Of a stretch of 64,000 bases of DNA, positions 1 through 8,080 are shown in pieces. How positions within the stretch are numbered: position 1 is the first letter of the stretch; every line of letters begins with the position of its first letter. The DNA comes from Planctomycetaceae bacterium (GTDB taxonomy: Bacteria > Planctomycetota > Phycisphaerae > SM23-33). The stretch is taken from positions 62,001-126,000 of the forward strand of contig JBDKTA010000022.1 of NCBI GenBank assembly GCA_039680605.1. The letters run 5' to 3'. The position numbers and the translations under genes were made by a program. The notes under the pieces are model-generated. The model had not been told where the DNA came from. It did no database searches and worked only from the letters and a program-made list of their open reading frames with translations.

Positions 1-235
1 TACACTGGCTGGGATCTTTGCTGCCGAAGCATTCTTCGCAGTGCCGCCCCCAGGCCACGCACGCCGCCGACGCCAGCGCCGCAATGACGATCAGCGTGCC
101 GTTGACGCAGACGCCCCGCCCGCCGCTGCCCCAGGCCACGGCCAGAAAAACGACGCACACTGCTGCCGAGCCCCACGTGCCCGGCGCGATCGGCAGATAA
201 CCCGTCCCCAGCCCGCTGAGGATGAACTTGCGCAT
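1..235 (-). CDS. pgpA: Phosphatidylglycerophosphatase A, N-terminal part (cut by window edge)
   Basis: The ATG at 235 opens 78 codons without a stop up to the window edge. The peptide starts MRKFILSGLGTGYLPIAPGT and carries the PgpA hallmark glycine-rich N-terminus (LGTGYLPIAPGTWGS). It ends in DPSQC, which in this family comes just before the metal-binding (V/I)DE. PgpA dephosphorylates phosphatidylglycerophosphate to phosphatidylglycerol at the inner membrane. The gene begins one base after the stop of pgsA, the enzyme that makes its substrate, so the two steps are translated together. The C-terminal half lies outside the window. The family call rests on the motifs and the neighbour. Confidence 0.85.
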   Translation of the reverse strand, partial: MRKFILSGLGTGYLPIAPGTWGSAAVCVVFLAVAWGSGGRGVCVNGTLIVIAALASAACVAWGRHCEECFGSKDPSQC

Positions 236-236
236 C

Positions 237-968
237 TCAGGCCCCGTCCATCAGCAGTTTGCGAGCCTTGCCCACGTAAGCAAAGCCGCTGATCACCGTG
301 ACGACGACCGCCAGCCAGATGCAGGCGGTCTTGAGCCAGAACGCCCACGCGATGTCGCGGAAGTCGGCCAGTTGGATCAGCACCACGCAGATCGCCACCG
401 ACTGCACGAGCATCTTGATCTTGCCGGCGTAGGTGGCGGGGAACTTGACGCCGCACGATTCGCTGTAGCCCCGTACCGCCGAGACGATGAACTCGCGGGC
501 CAGGATCACCACCACCATCCAGGCCTGGACGCCGCTGGCCATGCCTCCGTGAAGCCAGCGCGGCATGTCGGCTTCGCGAAACGCCGTGGCCCCGTAGCTG
601 GAGAACTGCACCTTCATCACGCCGGCGATGTCCAGCGCGGCGCTGCTGGGAATTGCCGCGTACAGGTCAGGGCGCATCGCGTAGTTCGAGCCCGCCAGCA
701 TCGCGAAGGCCCCCACCACCAGCACCTTGTCCACGAACGGGTCGGCGATGCGACCGAACGCGCTGGTCAGGTTCATCCGGCGGGCGAGGTACCCATCCAG
801 CACGTCGGTAATGCCCGCCACGATGTACAGCACGAACGCCGCCCGCAGCAACGCCGGGCCCGGGCTCCAACCCTGCTCGTATATCCCCAGCAGCACAAAG
901 AAAACGCCCGCCAGCACGATGCGGCCGAGCGTCAGTTGGTTGGGAAGCTTCCAGTTCATTCGGGCCAT
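237..968 (-). CDS. pgsA: CDP-diacylglycerol--glycerol-3-phosphate 3-phosphatidyltransferase
   Basis: A 243-residue membrane protein of the CDP-alcohol phosphatidyltransferase family, which makes phosphatidylglycerophosphate from CDP-diacylglycerol and glycerol-3-phosphate. The active-site pattern D-G-x2-A-R-x8-G-x3-D-x3-D is visible as DVLDGYLARR followed by FGRIADPFVDK. Several hydrophobic helices follow. The PgsA-typical N-terminus MNWKLPNQLTLGRI is present. An in-frame GTG at 977 overlaps the rimO stop, and a further ATG lies at 959. The ATG at 968 was chosen because GGTGA lies five bases before it. The central part is longer than in many PgsA proteins, with an insert around residues 85-130 before the helix AWMVVVILAREF. 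It is followed at once by pgpA. Confidence 0.9.
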   Translation of the reverse strand: MARMNWKLPNQLTLGRIVLAGVFFVLLGIYEQGWSPGPALLRAAFVLYIVAGITDVLDGYLARRMNLTSAFGRIADPFVDKVLVVGAFAMLAGSNYAMRPDLYAAIPSSAALDIAGVMKVQFSSYGATAFREADMPRWLHGGMASGVQAWMVVVILAREFIVSAVRGYSESCGVKFPATYAGKIKMLVQSVAICVVLIQLADFRDIAWAFWLKTACIWLAVVVTVISGFAYVGKARKLLMDGA

Positions 969-973
969 GCATT

Positions 974-2353
974 TCACCGCGGTTCAACAACCAGATCGTA
1001 TCCGTCGCACCCTGTGACCGTGCCGGTAACAAAACTGCCGGCCTCGCGAGGCTGCGCCAGGTAGCACACGCTGTCGATGTCGGGCGCCTGGCCGCGATGG
1101 CGGGCGACGCAGCGCCCCCTCCCGTCCCGGCCGTCAACGAGGCATTCTAAACTCGCGCCCACCGCTTTGCCATTGGCGGCGAAGGCGATTTTCTGCTGGG
1201 CGGCCATGACTGCCCGCGCCCGGCGACGTTTGACCGCCGCGGGAACCTGACCGCTCATGTCAGCCGCCGCCGTGCCCGGCTCGCGCGAGTACTCGAACAC
1301 GCCCAGGGCGTCGAAGCGGAAATCCTTCACGAAACTCAGCAACTCCTCGAACTGCTCGTCCGTCTCGCCGGGAAAGCCGACAATGAACGTCGTGCGGATC
1401 GTGATGCCCTTCACGTGCCGCCGCAGCTTTTCCAGCAACCGCTCGATGGCCGACCGCGTCACGCCCCGACGCATCGCCTTGAGGATCGCATCATTAACAT
1501 GCTGCAGCGGAATGTCCACGTACGGCACGATGTGGTCCGCCGCGGCCATGCAGTCGATCATCGCGTCGTCGAACCGGTTGGGATACGCGTACAACAGCCG
1601 AAGCCACCGCACGCCCCTGAGCCGATCCAACTTCCACATCAGCTCTGCCAGGTGCCCTTTGGAGTGCGGCGGCATCGACGCCGCTATAGATGTTGTTTTT
1701 CCGGCCGTCCGCTCGCGCCAATCCCACCCATAGCTCGTCGTGTCCTGTCCAATAATGTTCAGTTCGACCGCTCCGCTGGCGATCAACTCGCGCGCCTCGC
1801 GCAGCACCGCCGCCACCGGCTTGGACCTGAACGGCCCGCGGATCGCCGGGATCGTGCAGAAACTGCACCGTCGGCTGCACCCCTCGCTGATGCGCAAGTA
1901 AGCCGTGTGCGGGGCCGTCAGGCGGAACCGCCCCGCGTCGCTGACCGCCGCCGTGGCGTCGCGCGTCAACAGCGACTGTCGCTCGTTGCCGCCCATGACG
2001 GCCGCGAGTATTTTGTCGCGGTCGTTGACGCCGACAACGGCGTCGATGCCCGGAGCCAGTTCGAAAAGTTTCTCCGCGTCGCGGTTGACCAGGCACCCGG
2101 CCACCACCACCCGCCGCGCGCGCCCGCGTCGTTTCTGGGCCACCGCCTCGGCGATGACATCCAGCGACTCCTGCCTGGCCGCCGAGAGGAACCCGCAGGT
2201 GTTGACGACGATCACGTCGGCATCGTCCATTGGCGCGCCAACGACGCACCCGCCCTCGGCCAGCGAAGCCATCATCTTCTCGCTGTCGACCAGGTTCTTG
2301 GGGCACCCCAGCGAGACCAGCGCGACCAGCGTCTTTTTCGTTCTCGAAGCCAT
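974..2353 (-). CDS. rimO: Ribosomal protein S12 methylthiotransferase RimO
   Basis: A 459-residue radical-SAM methylthiotransferase that modifies an aspartate of ribosomal protein S12. The N-terminal UPF0004 domain starts with VSLGCPKNLVDSE, the RimO form of this motif, and carries its conserved cysteines (NTCGF). The radical-SAM CX3CX2C motif is CSRRCSFC. A C-terminal TRAM-like region with the sequence CLVDGRDGRG follows. The open frame extends upstream to 2764, but that extension crosses the divergent DUF2442 gene, so the ATG at 2353 (MASRTKKTL) is preferred. No clear Shine-Dalgarno sequence precedes it. Its stop lies six bases upstream of the chosen pgsA start and inside the alternative GTG start at 977. 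Confidence 0.95.
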   Translation of the reverse strand: MASRTKKTLVALVSLGCPKNLVDSEKMMASLAEGGCVVGAPMDDADVIVVNTCGFLSAARQESLDVIAEAVAQKRRGRARRVVVAGCLVNRDAEKLFELAPGIDAVVGVNDRDKILAAVMGGNERQSLLTRDATAAVSDAGRFRLTAPHTAYLRISEGCSRRCSFCTIPAIRGPFRSKPVAAVLREARELIASGAVELNIIGQDTTSYGWDWRERTAGKTTSIAASMPPHSKGHLAELMWKLDRLRGVRWLRLLYAYPNRFDDAMIDCMAAADHIVPYVDIPLQHVNDAILKAMRRGVTRSAIERLLEKLRRHVKGITIRTTFIVGFPGETDEQFEELLSFVKDFRFDALGVFEYSREPGTAAADMSGQVPAAVKRRRARAVMAAQQKIAFAANGKAVGASLECLVDGRDGRGRCVARHRGQAPDIDSVCYLAQPREAGSFVTGTVTGCDGYDLVVEPR

Positions 2354-2485
2354 ACGCAGATAATACGCCCCCGTCGCCGTCATGGCGATGCGAATTGAAA
2401 AGCCCGCCGGAGCCTGCCGCAGTCTTCCGACGGGTGCGTTTCCGCGGTATAATGCCTTGGTGAGTGGAATAGAGGGATCCTGGCC

Positions 2486-2770
2486 ATGAACGCGATTACG
2501 GAAGTCACTGTGCTGGAGAACTATCGGTTGCGTCTGCGATTTGCAGACGGCACAACCGGGACAGTCGACCTGCCGGATCTGGTAGGCAAAGGAGTTTTCC
2601 AGCGATGGGAGGATTACGACTTCTTTGGCAGCGTCGCCATCGGGGTCTGTGGTGAATTGCGATGGGGCGAAGACATCGACCTTTGCGCAGATGCCCTCTA
2701 TCTGCGGGCCACCGGTAAGGAGCCCCAGGATATCTTCCCCTCGCTCAGGAAAGATCGCGCCCATGCCTGA
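2486..2770 (+). CDS. DUF2442 domain protein
   Basis: A 94-residue small protein matching the DUF2442 pattern: an N-terminal strand pair with YRLRLRFADG, then GTVDLPDLVGKGVF, and a C-terminal GELRWGEDIDLCADALYL segment. Members are often found beside toxin-antitoxin or mobile genes, and their biochemical role is not known. A GAGG-containing sequence lies about nine bases before the ATG. The gene is transcribed away from rimO, so the 130-bp gap between them should hold divergent promoters. No toxin partner is visible next to it. Confidence 0.75.
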   Translation: MNAITEVTVLENYRLRLRFADGTTGTVDLPDLVGKGVFQRWEDYDFFGSVAIGVCGELRWGEDIDLCADALYLRATGKEPQDIFPSLRKDRAHA

Positions 2771-2933
2771 ACTCTGTCGGTTCTACGGGATCGTCATTCC
2801 TCCGCACTGTTCTTTTTGATAGGACATGGCGGCTGCGAAAACGACTGCCAAACGCCCAAGGCGTTCGTTGTGTTTGGCGGCCGAAGCGCATACACTCTTG
2901 TGTCCGAAAATCTGACACCGGAAGGAACACACC

Positions 2934-3269
2934 ATGAGCGCTGCGATTGTTGAACTGGCCAAACGCCTGGGCAAGGCCATTGGCGAATCCAAAGTACTGG
3001 CCGACCTGAAGGCCGCCGAACAGGCCCTGCACAACGAGCCGGGAACGGAGGACATGCTGCGGCAGTTCCAGACGCACTCCACCAAGCTCGCCGAACTGGA
3101 AGAGCAGAACAAGCCCGTCGAGGTCGAAGACAAGCACAAGCTCCAGGAACTTCACGGCAAGCTGGTGGCCTCGGCGGCATTCAAGAAACTCACGTCCGCC
3201 CAGGTCGAGTACACCGACCTGATGCGCCAGGTCAACGAGGCCATCCACGAAGGGATGGGGGAAGAGTAA
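2934..3269 (+). CDS. YlbF/YmcA family protein
   Basis: A 111-residue, almost wholly helical protein resembling the YlbF/YmcA (Com_YlbF) family. The first helix carries AKRLGKAIGESKVLADLKAAEQ. A long charged coiled-coil middle follows, and then the typical closing segment SAQVEYTDLMRQVNEAI. In Bacillus, YlbF and YmcA form a Fe-S-containing complex that tunes RNase Y. Whether this distant relative does so is unknown. GGAAGGA sits eight bases before the ATG. An ATTCC-rich inverted repeat follows the gene and probably separates it from the convergent GH57 gene. Confidence 0.7.
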   Translation: MSAAIVELAKRLGKAIGESKVLADLKAAEQALHNEPGTEDMLRQFQTHSTKLAELEEQNKPVEVEDKHKLQELHGKLVASAAFKKLTSAQVEYTDLMRQVNEAIHEGMGEE

Positions 3270-3272
3270 AGC

Positions 3273-3382
3273 GGGAAAATGGAATAGTGGAATAATGGAA
3301 TATTGGGGGCGGCTGCCGGAACGTTTCCCATTATTCCATTATTCCATTATTCCATTATTCCATCACTCGATCATTCCATTCT
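3273..3382. repeat. ATTCC-rich self-complementary repeat between convergent genes
   Basis: The left part has GGAATA/GGAATAATGGAAT units and the right part has at least five tandem copies of ATTCCATT, so the two sides can pair into a long stem around a GC-rich loop. It lies between two convergent genes and could help end transcription on both strands. A related ATTCC-rich stretch lies near 7985-8025. Confidence 0.7.
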
Positions 3383-3390
3383 TCCAGTTC

Positions 3391-4848
3391 TCAGAAGTCG
3401 TGCTGCAGTATGTCCTGCGTGCGGCGGCAGAGTTCCTGGGCGTAGTCGGTCCATCGCCCCTGGCCCCAGTAGCGGTAGCAACTGATCTGCGTCATCAACA
3501 AGTGGTACAGGGCGTTGCGATATCGCGGATCGGTTGTCGGCACGCCTTTTTCCAGCACCTTCTGAGCGAATAGCGCGCTGGTTTTCTCGATGGGGCCGAT
3601 GACGCTGTCGTAGCCGCGCACCCACGAAATGTTGTTGGTCCAGCTTCCGCCTTCCATATGGAAATCGTGGCGCTGGTGGCGAAGTTTTTCGATGGTCTTT
3701 TCCATCTCTTCCGGGCCGGCGCCGTCCTTGAAGTTGTCCCAGATCATCTTCTGCTTGATGGGCTGGACGGGCGTGAAGTCCTCCGGGCGAATCCCGATGC
3801 TTTCGAGATACTCCAGATACTCGGTGACGTTCACCGGAGCTGTCGCGCTGCCTGAGGCCTGTGACATCACCTCCTGATACTTTGATGGAAACTCGTTCAT
3901 CATGACGCCGCCGTTTTCGCCGTCGGCGATCTGCGTCACCAGCGGCGGGATGGACTTGCCCGCCAGTTCAACGCGCGACAGGCCGCAGGCTTCGTAATAC
4001 GGCTGCATCTGGGCCACGAGCTTGGTGTCGCTGCCCTGGGTCTTGACGATGGCGGTGATGCTGAGCGTCTGTCCTTTGGAGTTTCGCGCGACGAGGCGAT
4101 GCGGCTGATGCGGGCGCTCGATGCCCCCGCCGTCGGCGGGGCGCTCGATGGTGTGCTCCTGCACGAGCAGCCACGTGAAGCCGCAGTCTTTGAGCGTGCG
4201 GACGAACTCATAGCACACGTCGGGATGATTGGGCAGGGCCATCTCCGACGGCGAAAACCCGCGGATGCGCGACAGGGCCTCGAGCCCAAAGATCGAGGCG
4301 AAGAAATGCTGCCATGCCCGCACGTGCAGGCGATAGTCCTGCACCGGCGTCGACGGCGCCACCGCGTGCCCCCACGGCGCGCCAAGCCATTCCACGCAGC
4401 GCCGGTAACCGCGGTCCGCCGTGATCACCCGCAAGGCGTCGATGACGTCCATCGCCCCCATCTGCAGCAGCCCCTGCAGCAGACAGCCGGAGTACTCCAG
4501 CATCACGCGCGGATTCTTGCCGTCCTCGACGAGCCTGGGAATGAACTCCCCCATCCGCTTGTAGCACCAGCGGAAGACCGGCGCGTTGTGCCCGTCGCCG
4601 ATGTCCGGGTGCTCCATCATGAACTGCAGGTGCCCGATGACCTCTGCCGTGCGTACGTCGTCGCCGCCGGCGGGCACCAGCGGCTGATGCATGTGCAGGG
4701 CGATGGCGAAGGCGCTGTTGAGTCTGGCGAAATCAATGCCGCTTTCGGGAAGGTAGACTACCCCCTGACCGCTGGTGGCCTGGGCGATACGCTCATCGTG
4801 GCCGCAGACTTGGGGCATCGAATCCAGTTGGGCCGACTCGTCAGTCAT
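3391..4848 (-). CDS. Glycoside hydrolase family 57 protein
   Basis: A 485-residue GH57-type protein that probably acts on alpha-glucans in the cytoplasm. The family's opening motif, a strand ending in HMHQPL, is seen at about residues 52-57 (FAIALHMHQPLVP). The middle repeats the GH57 pattern of a barrel with long loops: GFSPSEMALPNHPDVCYEF, then FTWLLVQEHTIERP. It is shorter than many amylopullulanases and longer than the branching enzyme core; the exact specificity cannot be read. An upstream frame extension is only translated repeat DNA, and AGGAG eight bases before the ATG at 4848 fixes the start. It is the last gene of the glycogen cluster, after glgP. Confidence 0.8.
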   Translation of the reverse strand: MTDESAQLDSMPQVCGHDERIAQATSGQGVVYLPESGIDFARLNSAFAIALHMHQPLVPAGGDDVRTAEVIGHLQFMMEHPDIGDGHNAPVFRWCYKRMGEFIPRLVEDGKNPRVMLEYSGCLLQGLLQMGAMDVIDALRVITADRGYRRCVEWLGAPWGHAVAPSTPVQDYRLHVRAWQHFFASIFGLEALSRIRGFSPSEMALPNHPDVCYEFVRTLKDCGFTWLLVQEHTIERPADGGGIERPHQPHRLVARNSKGQTLSITAIVKTQGSDTKLVAQMQPYYEACGLSRVELAGKSIPPLVTQIADGENGGVMMNEFPSKYQEVMSQASGSATAPVNVTEYLEYLESIGIRPEDFTPVQPIKQKMIWDNFKDGAGPEEMEKTIEKLRHQRHDFHMEGGSWTNNISWVRGYDSVIGPIEKTSALFAQKVLEKGVPTTDPRYRNALYHLLMTQISCYRYWGQGRWTDYAQELCRRTQDILQHDF

Positions 4849-4872
4849 GGCGATTCTCCTGTTCTTGTAGGG

Positions 4873-4915
4873 CACGGGCGAGACGCCCGTGCGACTCATG
4901 GGCAAGATGCCCATG
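4873..4915. repeat. GGGCGAGACGCCC / GGGCAAGATGCCC double palindrome
   Basis: Two 19-bp perfect-arm palindromes lie in tandem: CACGGGCGAGACGCCCGTG at 4873-4891 and CATGGGCAAGATGCCCATG at 4897-4915. The inner cores GGGC-GAGAC-GCCC and GGGC-AAGAT-GCCC recur at 45182-45287 and 56644-56695 with different but matched outer bases. Confidence 0.9.
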
Positions 4916-4923
4916 CTACGTCA

Positions 4924-7065
4924 TCATCGTGCCTGCACGACGGCGGGGCACGAGCACGGCAACCCGCCGGCGGCGGGAAGGTAGCAGTGGACGGTGTAGT
5001 CGCGGATCATTCGCGCGGCGCTGAACCGCCAGGCCAGCGTGCGGATGGCGTTCTTCTGCCGAGCGACCCACTGGCGAGGAATCCCGCTCTCGTCCAAATT
5101 ATAGAACAGCGGCACCACCTCGCGTTCGAGCACCTCGTACAGCGAACCCACGTCGGCGCGATCCTGCTGCTGCCAGTCGCTGTGCTCGTCGCCGCGACCG
5201 ATCGCGAAGCCGTTGCTGCCGTCATACGCCTCCGCCCACCAGCCGTCCAGCACCGAAAGGTTCAGCCCGCCATTGAGCACGGTCTTCATGCCGCTGGTGC
5301 CGCAGGCCTCGAACGGGCGGTATGGGTTGTTGAGCCACAGGTCCACGCCCTGCACGAGATGGCGGGCCACGTTGATGTCGTGATCTTCAAGAAACACCAC
5401 CCGCCCCGTCAGCCTCGGGTCGCGCGCGGCATTGAAGACCGATTGGATCAGCCGCTTGCCTCCGTCGTCGGCAGGATGCGCCTTGCCGGCATAGATGATC
5501 TGCACCGGCCGCGCTGGATCGTTCACCAGCCGCGCCAGGCGGTCCATGTCGCGCAGGAGCAGGTCGCCCCGCTTGTACGCGGCGAAGCGCCGGGCGAAAC
5601 CGATCGTCAGCACCGACGGTTCCAGGCACGCTCGCGGGCCGGCGACAGGGTCCGCCTCGCCGCGCGCCTCGGCGGCCTTGCGCAGGCAGCGGCGCACGTA
5701 CTCGACCAGGTGGGCCTTGAGCAACTGGTGCTGCTCCCAGAACTCCATGTCGTCGATGCGGTCGACCGCCGACCACATCCCATGGTCGTCCATGCGCTGC
5801 TGCCAGTCGTCGCCCAGGACGCGGCGATACATCTGACTGACGGTCACCGCCAGCCACGTCGCCGAATGCACGCCGTTGGTGATGTGGCCGATGGGCACTT
5901 CGCTCTCGGGGCGCTGCGGCCAGAGGCACCGCCACATGCGCCGGCTGACGCGCCCGTGCAGGGCTGAGACGCCATTGCGATGGTTGGACATTCGCAGCCC
6001 CAGCACGGTCATGCAGAACTCTTCGTTGCGGCTATCGGCGTCGACGCGCCCCAGCGCCATCAGGTCGCGATGCGAGACGCCCAGTTGCCGCCGCAGGGGC
6101 CCCAGCGTCTCCTCGATCAGCGAATTGTCGAACCGATCATGGGCGGCGTCGACGGGAGTGTGCGTGGTAAAGACCGTCAGCGCCGAGACGCGGTCTTTGA
6201 CATCTGCAAACGTGCGGCCCTCGCGCTGCATGAGCATGCGGCACATGTCCAGCGCGGCGAAGGCGCTGTGGCCTTCATTGAGATGGATCACGCCCGGCGA
6301 AAGGTTCAGCGCCTCCAGCGCCCTCAGGCCTCCGACGCCCAGGATGAGCTCCTGCCGCGCCCGCACGCGCACGTTGCCGCCGTAGAGCTGGCTCGTCAGG
6401 GCGCGGTCGTCGGGATTGTTGCCCTCGACATTGCTGTCAAGCAGGACCAGGCGGCAGCGCCCCACGCGGGCCGTCCAGACCGCCACGCGGATCTCCGACG
6501 AGCCCGTCGCCAGCGGAATGATCAGCCGCTCGCCGCGCTGGTCGCTCGCCTGCTCCAGCGGCAGCATCGTCACGTCGGACGCGAAGTAGTGCTCCCTCTG
6601 CCAGCCGCCGGCGTCGATGGTCTGGTTGAAATAGCCCTTGGCATAGAAGAGCCCCACCGCCACCAGCGGCAGTCCCAGGTCGCTGGCGGCCTTGAGGTGG
6701 TCGCCGGCCAGCACGCCCAGCCCGCCGGCATAGGTCGGCAGCGACTCGTGCAGACCGAACTCGGCGGAGAAATAGGCCACCGGTCGCGCTCGCAGCACGC
6801 CGGCGTGACGGGCGGCCCAGGTGTGGGAATCGTTCATGTACGCCTGCAGGGCGTGGAAGGCATAGGCGGTGCGGGCCTCGAGGGCCAGGTCGGCCGCTCG
6901 AACCCGCATGAGGTTCTGGGGCAGCATCGACAGAAACAGAGCGGGGTTGTGGTTGGACTCGCGCCAGATCGGGGGGTCCAGGTCGCGGAAGATCTCGACG
7001 ATCTCCGGATGCCACGTCCAGTAGAGATTACGCCCCAGCTCTCGCAAACGGTCGATCAGGTCCAT
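4924..7065 (-). CDS. glgP: Alpha-glucan (glycogen) phosphorylase
   Basis: A 713-residue GT35 phosphorylase of the short bacterial/archaeal type. It releases glucose-1-phosphate from alpha-1,4-glucan ends. The pyridoxal-phosphate lysine lies in EACGTSGMKTVLNGGLN near residue 600. The N-terminal pattern AYFSAEFGLHESLPTYAGGLG is diagnostic for the subfamily, as is FTTHTPVDAAHDRF. AGGAG precedes the ATG. The next gene of the cluster, the GH57 hydrolase, lies downstream across a 75-bp repeat-bearing gap. Together with the branching enzyme and GT4 genes upstream it forms a glycogen synthesis and breakdown set. The call is firm. Confidence 0.95.
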   Translation of the reverse strand: MDLIDRLRELGRNLYWTWHPEIVEIFRDLDPPIWRESNHNPALFLSMLPQNLMRVRAADLALEARTAYAFHALQAYMNDSHTWAARHAGVLRARPVAYFSAEFGLHESLPTYAGGLGVLAGDHLKAASDLGLPLVAVGLFYAKGYFNQTIDAGGWQREHYFASDVTMLPLEQASDQRGERLIIPLATGSSEIRVAVWTARVGRCRLVLLDSNVEGNNPDDRALTSQLYGGNVRVRARQELILGVGGLRALEALNLSPGVIHLNEGHSAFAALDMCRMLMQREGRTFADVKDRVSALTVFTTHTPVDAAHDRFDNSLIEETLGPLRRQLGVSHRDLMALGRVDADSRNEEFCMTVLGLRMSNHRNGVSALHGRVSRRMWRCLWPQRPESEVPIGHITNGVHSATWLAVTVSQMYRRVLGDDWQQRMDDHGMWSAVDRIDDMEFWEQHQLLKAHLVEYVRRCLRKAAEARGEADPVAGPRACLEPSVLTIGFARRFAAYKRGDLLLRDMDRLARLVNDPARPVQIIYAGKAHPADDGGKRLIQSVFNAARDPRLTGRVVFLEDHDINVARHLVQGVDLWLNNPYRPFEACGTSGMKTVLNGGLNLSVLDGWWAEAYDGSNGFAIGRGDEHSDWQQQDRADVGSLYEVLEREVVPLFYNLDESGIPRQWVARQKNAIRTLAWRFSAARMIRDYTVHCYLPAAGGLPCSCPAVVQAR

Positions 7066-7075
7066 GGCGGACTCC

Positions 7076-7184
7076 TATGGAGTGCGGCAGCCTTAGCTGC
7101 CGCTTTGGCTGTTGTTGGGATGCATAACGACCTTCGCCTGCCGAAAAACATCCAAAGCGGCAGCTGCTGCTGCCGCACTCCATA
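7076..7184. repeat. Inverted-repeat element, family A, copy 1
   Basis: Two 33-bp arms (7076-7108 and 7152-7184) pair with four mismatches, each built around TATGGAGTGCGGCAG and GCTGCCGCTTTGG. The 43-bp spacer ends in GAAAAACAT. A second copy lies in opposite orientation at 43385-43477. The size, terminal inverted repeats and lack of coding resemble a MITE or a mobile palindromic element. Confidence 0.85.
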
Positions 7185-7192
7185 ATGCTCCA

Positions 7193-7882
7193 TCACACCA
7201 GCTCGCGATAGATGCCTTCTGTCTGCCCGGCGATCAGGTCCCAGTTGAAACCAAAGGCCGCCTTGACCCGTCCGCGTTCGCCCATCCACCGAGCGTGGGC
7301 AAAGTTGCCGAAGGCTTCCTTGACGCCCCAGCAGATCGCCCCCGGTTCGGCATGGACGAGAAACCCGTTCTCGCCATGCTGCACGACCTCGCGCGGACCG
7401 CCGTTGTGTGTGGCCACCACCGGTTTGCCCGCCGACCAGGCCTCGAGCACCACCAGTCCGAACGGTTCGTTGCGGCTTGGGACGCAGACGACGTCGGTGC
7501 TCTTGTAGAGGTTGATCAAGTCGCTGTCGGGTCCCATGGCGCCCAGGAAGCGCACGGCGTGGGCGACGCCCAGTTCATGCGCACGGTGCTGGAGGCGCTG
7601 GCGCAGGTGGCCGTCGCCGACGAAGACGATCTTGGCGTCGCCGAAGCTGTTGCACATGTTGTTCATCTCGGTGACGAAATCGTCACACAGGTCGATCGGG
7701 CAGCGGTGGTAATGCACGCCGTGAATCTGCTGATACGTCGTCTGCCCCTGACCCAGACGCGCGAAGACATGCACCTCATTGCCGCGGCGGCGCAGGGCGG
7801 CCGCCAGTTCAGTCACGTGAACGGCCACGCCCCCGACCACGATCGAATGAAGACTTTCCCACGAAAAGATGGCTATCCGCAT
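7193..7882 (-). CDS. GT4 glycosyltransferase with a large in-frame internal deletion
   Basis: A 229-residue protein whose first 80 residues and last 147 residues match the full-length GT4 protein at 9778-11499. About 160 residues (positions 81-240 of the long copy) are missing at the join NNMCNSF|GDAKIV. The lost part holds the HAHDW segment, the rest of the N-terminal Rossmann domain, and the G-R-L-x2-Q-K-G phosphate-binding segment. The C-terminal E-x7-E nucleotide-sugar site (RNEPFGLVVLEAW) is intact. The frame is unbroken. It is likely an inactive or re-purposed duplicate of the neighbour gene; a collapsed assembly is the alternative. It sits between glgP and the branching enzyme. Confidence 0.75.
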   Translation of the reverse strand: MRIAIFSWESLHSIVVGGVAVHVTELAAALRRRGNEVHVFARLGQGQTTYQQIHGVHYHRCPIDLCDDFVTEMNNMCNSFGDAKIVFVGDGHLRQRLQHRAHELGVAHAVRFLGAMGPDSDLINLYKSTDVVCVPSRNEPFGLVVLEAWSAGKPVVATHNGGPREVVQHGENGFLVHAEPGAICWGVKEAFGNFAHARWMGERGRVKAAFGFNWDLIAGQTEGIYRELV

Positions 7883-7914
7883 ATCCCGCCCCTTCAGTAT
7901 CCGCTTCTAATTAG

Positions 7915-8069
7915 CCGCAGAGGTCGCTGAGGACGCTGAGGGAGAAGGAGCAGGTGCAAGGAAGAATGAGTGGATGCCGGATGGAGGATGGTTGGATCAT
8001 CATTCCACCATTCCATTCCTCCGTTTTGGCATCTTCCATCTTCCTCTGCGTCCTCTGCGACCTCAGCGG
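7915..8069. repeat. CGCAGAG-family inverted repeat (family D)
   Basis: CCGCAGAGGTCGCTGAGGAC-type sequence at 7915-7942 is matched in reverse complement at 8043-8069, around a spacer with ATTCCACC/ATTCCATT units. Related sequence occurs at 32781, 48025, 55444, 55587, 60307 and 60366. Confidence 0.8.
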
Positions 8070-8080
8070 CTCATTGCGAA

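Noticed and set aside
2354-2764. Long upstream extension of rimO
   Set aside because: It runs through the divergent DUF2442 gene and lacks RimO-type sequence; the family start lies at 2353.
3324-3382. Tandem ATTCC repeats as a CRISPR array
   Set aside because: The units are about 8 bp with no unique spacers and no cas gene nearby.
4099-5967. A 622-codon plus-strand frame
   Set aside because: It lies opposite glgP and the GH57 gene and has low-complexity His/Arg/Ala-rich content.
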